The notes under the pieces: generated by a model
Told to the model about the DNA's origin: nothing
What the model saw: only the letters and a program-made list of their open reading frames with translations
Database searches by the model: none
Program-made: the position numbers and the translations under genes
Shown here: positions 31,949-35,247 of the stretch, one piece after another
Numbering within the stretch: position 1 is the first letter of the stretch
How the letters are laid out: the number at the start of each line of letters is the position of its first letter
DNA from: Fimbriiglobus sp.
GTDB taxonomy: Bacteria; Planctomycetota; Planctomycetia; Gemmatales; Gemmataceae
Direction of reading: 5' to 3'
Length of the DNA stretch: 35,247 nt
Assembly: GCA_025362195.1 (NCBI GenBank)
Contig: JANYHV010000076.1
Span: 1-35,247, forward strand

Positions 31949-33007
31949 TCACTCGGACGGGGCCGGTTGGCCGTCGCCGCGGGCGGCCAGGAGGAACAGC
32001 GTGCCCAGGCTGATGCTCGTGCGAACGGACCGGACCGAGCCGTCGCCGAAGGCCACGTTACACAGGCCGGTGTGGAAGGCGTACAACTCGCCCTGGTTGT
32101 ACCCGTTGACGGCCACCCCGTTCGGCACGTGCGCGGCGGTCGAAACCTTGCCCAGCGGCGCGACCCCGGCCACGACCGGGCCTTGCGTCCCCGAGCAGGT
32201 GATGTTGTTCTGCTCGGCGGCCCACGCCCCGCGGACGGTCCCGGTGAACGTGGCCGCGTACTGCTTGCCGGCCGACCAACCCTGGTCCCGGGCACCGCTC
32301 TCGCCGATCATCATCGTGTTGCTCAGGCCGTCGGTGATGGCCAGGATTTGCGTCCGCCGGTTGGCGGTCAAAATGCCGTTGACCGAGTCGGTACCCGGGA
32401 ACGGAATGCCCGGGCCGGGGGCCGGGGCTTCCCAGACGGCGGCGTTGCTGTTCGCCCGCGAAATCGGGAAGTAGTCGGACGTGCCGACGGTGTCGGACCC
32501 GTCGGCCGTCGTGAGGACGCCGGTCACGAGGTGGGTCGAGGAGACCGACGGGCACTCGTACGTCGGGATGCGGACCCGGACCGCCGGGCGGTTCGCGGCG
32601 TTGGACCAGTCGAGTCGGAAGTTGTACCCGCCGGCCGCGGCCGCGAGGACGTTGGCCTGCTCGATGTACGGCAGCATGAGCGACTGGAAGCCGTGCCGGG
32701 CGTAGTGGGTCGCAAGCGTACCGTCCGTACCGACCTTTTGAAACTCGTTGAGTTCCGACCGGGGGAGCGGCGCGCCGGGGTTGTTGACGACGCCCGGGGG
32801 CAAGTAGTTGTTCGCGCTCTCGTAGTGGTGGACCGACAGGCCCATTTGCTTCAAGTTGTTGACGCACTTGATGCGGGCGGCGGCCTCGCGGACTTTTTGC
32901 ACCGCGGGGAGTAACAGGCCGATCAGGATGGCGATGATGGCGATGACCACGAGTAACTCGATCAACGTAAACGCCGGCCGGATCGACGGGTGAGATCGGG
33001 TGCGCAT
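31949..33007 (-). CDS. DUF1559 protein with prepilin-type N-terminus
   Basis: A 352-residue DUF1559 family member. The N-terminus reads [20 protein letters not shown], the pseudopilin-type helix; the residue before Phe is Ala rather than the usual Gly of the prepilin peptidase site, so processing may differ from that of the copy at 17160. [32 protein letters not shown] and [20 protein letters not shown] complete the family pattern. The two DUF1559 proteins differ widely after the first 50 residues. ATG 33007 has GAGGAG a few nt upstream, a promoter at 33048-33077 and a terminator after the stop, so it is a single-gene unit. Confidence 0.92.
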   Translation of the reverse strand: MRTRSHPSIRPAFTLIELLVVIAIIAILIGLLLPAVQKVREAAARIKCVNNLKQMGLSVHHYESANNYLPPGVVNNPGAPLPRSELNEFQKVGTDGTLATHYARHGFQSLMLPYIEQANVLAAAAGGYNFRLDWSNAANRPAVRVRIPTYECPSVSSTHLVTGVLTTADGSDTVGTSDYFPISRANSNAAVWEAPAPGPGIPFPGTDSVNGILTANRRTQILAITDGLSNTMMIGESGARDQGWSAGKQYAATFTGTVRGAWAAEQNNITCSGTQGPVVAGVAPLGKVSTAAHVPNGVAVNGYNQGELYAFHTGLCNVAFGDGSVRSVRTSISLGTLFLLAARGDGQPAPSE

Positions 33008-33047
33008 TGGCACTCCTCGAATGGTGGAAGATTTCGGGCGCGGAAAC

Positions 33048-33077
33048 AGAATAGGCTTGCTCGGACGCGGGGTCCAA
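33048..33077 (-). promoter_or_regulatory. Promoter of the second DUF1559 gene
   Basis: On the reverse strand TTGGAC (33077-33072), 18 nt, TATTCT (33053-33048), with a leader of about 34 nt to ATG 33007. Confidence 0.6.
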
Positions 33078-33348
33078 GGTCGCACGTTTCCCCGTCGGGG
33101 GCAGGCCGGGAGCAAGCCCGAACTGCGGAGTGGCTGGGTCCGACCGGCACGGCCGCCGGCTCGGCATTGCAATGATGAGAGAAGTGAAGTGACTGGTAGC
33201 AAGCGCTACGCAGGCTTCTGAAGAAATGTTAATCCCTGCGGCGGACGGCGACAAGTTGCGAGACGTGAAGATTTTGCGAAGATATTTCGCCGCACGATTT
33301 CGACCGGAGTGTCAGTCTTCTCCGGCCGAATCCTCGTCCGACGACGCG
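33078..33348. other. Intergenic region behind fabF, partly AT-richer
   Basis: No coding region is supported between the DUF1559 promoter and the fabF stop. Positions about 33170-33300 are visibly less GC-rich than anything nearby, and TTGCGA (33256-33261) and a similar GCGAAGATATTTCG stretch occur. No convincing promoter with proper spacing or structured RNA could be established by eye. Confidence 0.5.
33304..33325 (-). terminator. Weak hairpin behind fabF, possible terminator
   Basis: CCGGAG (33304-33309) pairs with CTCCGG (33320-33325) around a 10-nt loop, 24 nt past the fabF stop. There is no T run, and the stem is short. Confidence 0.3.
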
Positions 33349-34593
33349 TTACACCGCACCGAGGGCCAGCGTGCAGTTGTGCCCGCCGAAGCCGAAGCTG
33401 TTCGAGATGACCCGCTTGACGCGGCGGTCGCGGGCTTCGTTGGGGATGTAGTCGAGGTCGCACCCGGCGGCGAAATCCTGGTCGTGCAGGTTGATCGTCG
33501 GGTGCAGGAAGCCGTGCTTGATCATGAGCGCGCAGGCGATCGCTTCGACCCCGCCGGACGCCCCGAGGAGGTGGCCGAGCAGCGACTTCGTCGAGGAGAC
33601 CTGGAGCTTCTTGGCGTGGTCGCCGAAGACGCGCTTCAGGGCCTTCGTCTCGGCCACGTCGCCGAGCGGGGTGCTGGTGCCGTGGGCGTTGACGTACTCC
33701 ACGTCGGTCGGGTTCCAGCCGGCCTGGTGGATCGCCTGGCGCATCGACTCGCTCGCGCCGATCCCCTCGTCGTGCGGGGCGGTGATGTGATAAGCGTCGG
33801 CGGTGTTGCCGCAGCCGAGGACTTCGCAGTAGATGTCCGCGCCGCGGGCCTTGGCGTGCTCGTACTCTTCGAGGAGCAGGACGCCGGAGCCTTCGCTGAG
33901 GACGAACCCGTCGCGGTCCCGGCTCCACGGGCGGGACGCGGTCGCCGGGGAGTCGTTCCGCTCGGACAGGGCGCGGCAGGCGATGAAGCCGACGAGGCCC
34001 ATCGGCGTGATCGTCGCCTCGGTGCCGCCGGTGACCATCGCGTCGGCCTTGCCCAGGGCAATGGCGGTCGCGGCGTCGCCGATGGCGTGGGCGGCGGAAC
34101 TGCACGCCGTGCTGACGGTGGTGTTCGGGCCGCGCAGGCCGTACTTGATCGAGATGTACCCGGCGGAGGTGTTCGAGATCATCTTGACGATGGTGAACGG
34201 GCTGACGCGGGACGCGCCCTTGGTCGTGAGGGTGGTGAAGCCCTCCTCGAACTCGGACAGGCCGCCGATGCCGGTGCCGAGGATGACGCCGAACCGGAAG
34301 GGGTCGATCGCCGCGACATCAATGCCCGAGTCCTTGATCGCCTGGTCGGCCCCGACGACGGCGAACTGGGAGACGCGGTCGAGCCGGCGGGCCTCCTTGG
34401 TGTCGAGGACGCCGGCGAAGGAGAAGTCCTTGACCTCGCCGCCGAACTTGACCTTGTAGGTCGAGCAGTCCATGGCGGTGATGGGGGCGATGCCGCTGGT
34501 CCCGTCGCGCAGCGCCTGCCGGTACTGCTCGACGGTGTGGGCGATCGGGTTGACCGTGCCCAACCCCGTGACGACGACGCGCCGGTGGATCAC
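33349..34593 (-). CDS. fabF: 3-oxoacyl-[acyl-carrier-protein] synthase II
   Basis: A 414-residue condensing enzyme elongating acyl-ACP with malonyl-ACP. The Cys-His-His triad is in place: Cys in VSTACSSAAHAIG, His in NAHGTSTPLGD and His in SLLGHLLGASG; the C-terminal loop NSFGFGGHNCTLAL is also typical. The start is a GTG at 34593 sharing one base with the TAG stop of acpP (TAGTG), so the two are translationally coupled. The gene order fabD-acpP-fabF is a standard fatty-acid cluster. FabF rather than FabB is inferred from the partner genes and the sequence style. The protein ends 24 nt before a weak hairpin. Confidence 0.93.
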   Translation of the reverse strand: MIHRRVVVTGLGTVNPIAHTVEQYRQALRDGTSGIAPITAMDCSTYKVKFGGEVKDFSFAGVLDTKEARRLDRVSQFAVVGADQAIKDSGIDVAAIDPFRFGVILGTGIGGLSEFEEGFTTLTTKGASRVSPFTIVKMISNTSAGYISIKYGLRGPNTTVSTACSSAAHAIGDAATAIALGKADAMVTGGTEATITPMGLVGFIACRALSERNDSPATASRPWSRDRDGFVLSEGSGVLLLEEYEHAKARGADIYCEVLGCGNTADAYHITAPHDEGIGASESMRQAIHQAGWNPTDVEYVNAHGTSTPLGDVAETKALKRVFGDHAKKLQVSSTKSLLGHLLGASGGVEAIACALMIKHGFLHPTINLHDQDFAAGCDLDYIPNEARDRRVKRVISNSFGFGGHNCTLALGAV

Positions 34594-34856
34594 TACTTGG
34601 CCCCGCCGTCGCCCGCGGCCTTTTCTTTTTGCTTGCCTTCGATGTAGTCGATGGCCTCGCCGACGGTCTTGATCTTCTCGGCCTGGTCGTCGGGGATCTG
34701 GGTGTCGAACTCTTCTTCGAGTTCCATGACCAGTTCGACGATGTCGAGCGAGTCCGCGCCGATGTCCTCGACGAAGCTGGTCGCGCGAGTGACCTTCTCC
34801 TTGCTGACGGCGAGGTGCTCGCAAACGATCTCGATCACACGTTGTTCAACGGACAC
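34593..34856 (-). CDS. acpP: Acyl carrier protein
   Basis: An 87-residue ACP with the phosphopantetheine attachment motif [18 protein letters not shown] (the Ser of DSL) and the preceding TSFVEDI. It carries growing acyl chains between FabD, FabF and the reductases. A Lys/Ala/Gly tail ([13 protein letters not shown]) extends a little beyond the usual 77-80 residues. The start is GTG 34856, with a GGAGGG ribosome-binding site 7 nt upstream; an in-frame ORF continues 28 codons upstream to 34940, but those codons look non-coding. A promoter is proposed at 34975-35003, inside the trailing part of the upstream ORF. Confidence 0.95.
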   Translation of the reverse strand: MSVEQRVIEIVCEHLAVSKEKVTRATSFVEDIGADSLDIVELVMELEEEFDTQIPDDQAEKIKTVGEAIDYIEGKQKEKAAGDGGAK

Positions 34857-35247
34857 GCGACTGCCCTCCTGCGGGGCGGGGATTGCCGGGGCGGGTAGGG
34901 CCACGGTGCCTTGCGGCAAGAACTTAGGGGACACTTCCACGAGCCGCGATCAGCCGACGCTCGCCGATGGTTGAAATATACGCCTCCCCCGGCAAACGAA
35001 CAGGGGAAGTGCGACCGCCGTCCTTCGTTGCTCGCTATTTGTTCCCCGGCGAGCACGCGGCCGGGGCCGATCTCGTAGAACTTGTCGAACCCGGCCGCCA
35101 GCATGACGCGGACCGTCGCCTCCCACAGGACCGGCGACACGACTTGCCGCACGAGCAGGGCGCGAATCTCGTCCGGGTCGGCGTGCGCGGCCGCATCGAC
35201 GTTCGACCAGACCGGCAGTCGCGGCGACTCGACGCGGGCGGTCCGCA
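34835..35247 (-). CDS. fabD: Malonyl-CoA:ACP transacylase, C-terminal part with aberrant tail
   Basis: The gene enters from the right edge. The visible part reads [39 protein letters not shown] and [12 protein letters not shown], the C-terminal signature of FabD, which loads malonyl groups onto ACP. FabD normally ends about ten residues after GPG(K/R)VL. Here the frame runs on for about 70 further residues with unusual codons (ATA, TTC/TTT-rich) through the proposed acpP promoter, to a stop at 34835-34837 inside acpP. Either a frameshift near 35040-35060 removed the normal stop or the natural end was lost. The identity is certain, the 3' end is not. Confidence 0.8.
   Translation of the reverse strand, partial: RTARVESPRLPVWSNVDAAAHADPDEIRALLVRQVVSPVLWEATVRVMLAAGFDKFYEIGPGRVLAGEQIASNEGRRSHFPCSFAGGGVYFNHRRASADRGSWKCPLSSCRKAPWPYPPRQSPPRRRAVACPLNNV
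34975..35003 (-). promoter_or_regulatory. Candidate acpP-fabF promoter
   Basis: On the reverse strand CTGTTC (35003-34998), 17 nt, TATATT (34980-34975), the best -10 box in the window. The predicted leader of about 110 nt precedes GTG 34856. It lies within the out-of-family tail of the fabD ORF. Confidence 0.6.

Noticed and set aside
1-35247. tRNA, rRNA, CRISPR array, transposase or integrase genes
   Set aside because: No tRNA T-arm/anticodon pattern, no regularly spaced direct repeats with unique spacers and no DDE or tyrosine-recombinase motif was seen on either strand; short structured RNAs could still be missed by eye.

Overview
The window looks like chromosomal DNA of a planctomycete, most likely of the Gemmataceae (Gemmata / Fimbriiglobus / Zavarzinella type). 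The grounds are very high GC with strong GC3 bias, two DUF1559 proteins with prepilin-like N-termini, an ECF sigma factor fused to a membrane-anchored C-terminal extension, a BBP2/OmpL-type outer-membrane porin, a DUF1111 dihaem protein, the futalosine menaquinone enzyme MqnE, and inverted-repeat elements whose shadow translation contains 'SLARRA'. The taxonomic call is inference from gene families remembered, not from a search.

Layout. 1-4.1 kb: 3' part of an FHA-GAF-sigma-54 activator (minus), then leuD, a DUF1016/YhcG-type nuclease and a VapBC-like PIN toxin pair (plus). 4.1-8.1 kb: fumC (plus) meeting an orphan parA (minus), then a membrane-anchored dihaem c-type protein. 8.1-13.7 kb (minus): two overlapping GT4 glycosyltransferases, mqnE, and the long-form peptidase sppA. 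13.8-16.5 kb (plus): an exported DUF11-repeat protein, a TrmB-like methyltransferase and rpsU with a terminator. 17.2-23.1 kb (plus): a DUF1559 protein, a small lipoprotein, a soluble GAF histidine kinase, the ECF-sigma fusion and an exported SPOR-like protein. 23.1-27.6 kb (minus): a CpsB-like PHP phosphatase translationally coupled to a Wzc-like tyrosine kinase, then an exported degenerate peptidase-MA-like protein. 27.9-30.3 kb (plus): two uncharacterised envelope genes. 30.3-35.2 kb (minus): porin, DUF1559 protein, fabF, acpP and the 3' end of fabD.

What works together: fabD-acpP-fabF is a fatty-acid synthesis cluster; the PHP phosphatase and tyrosine kinase should control polysaccharide chain length or export, and the two glycosyltransferases are plausible but unlinked partners; the histidine kinase and sigma fusion lie 50 nt apart and may form one regulatory unit. 

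The most unusual feature is the variety of palindromic repeats in a short stretch: two perfect 27-bp palindromes inside the DUF1016 coding sequence, an inverted-repeat element that has become the C-terminus of ParA, a 151-bp element with 49-bp arms, an element with perfect 35-bp arms beside a possible mqnE promoter, and two copies of a 159-168-bp element with 42-50-bp arms and a conserved loop. A recurring promoter shape (TTGnnn / 16-18 nt / TAnnnT) can be read upstream of many genes, including a case that implies a leaderless mRNA. No tRNA, rRNA, CRISPR array, transposase or integrase gene was seen.
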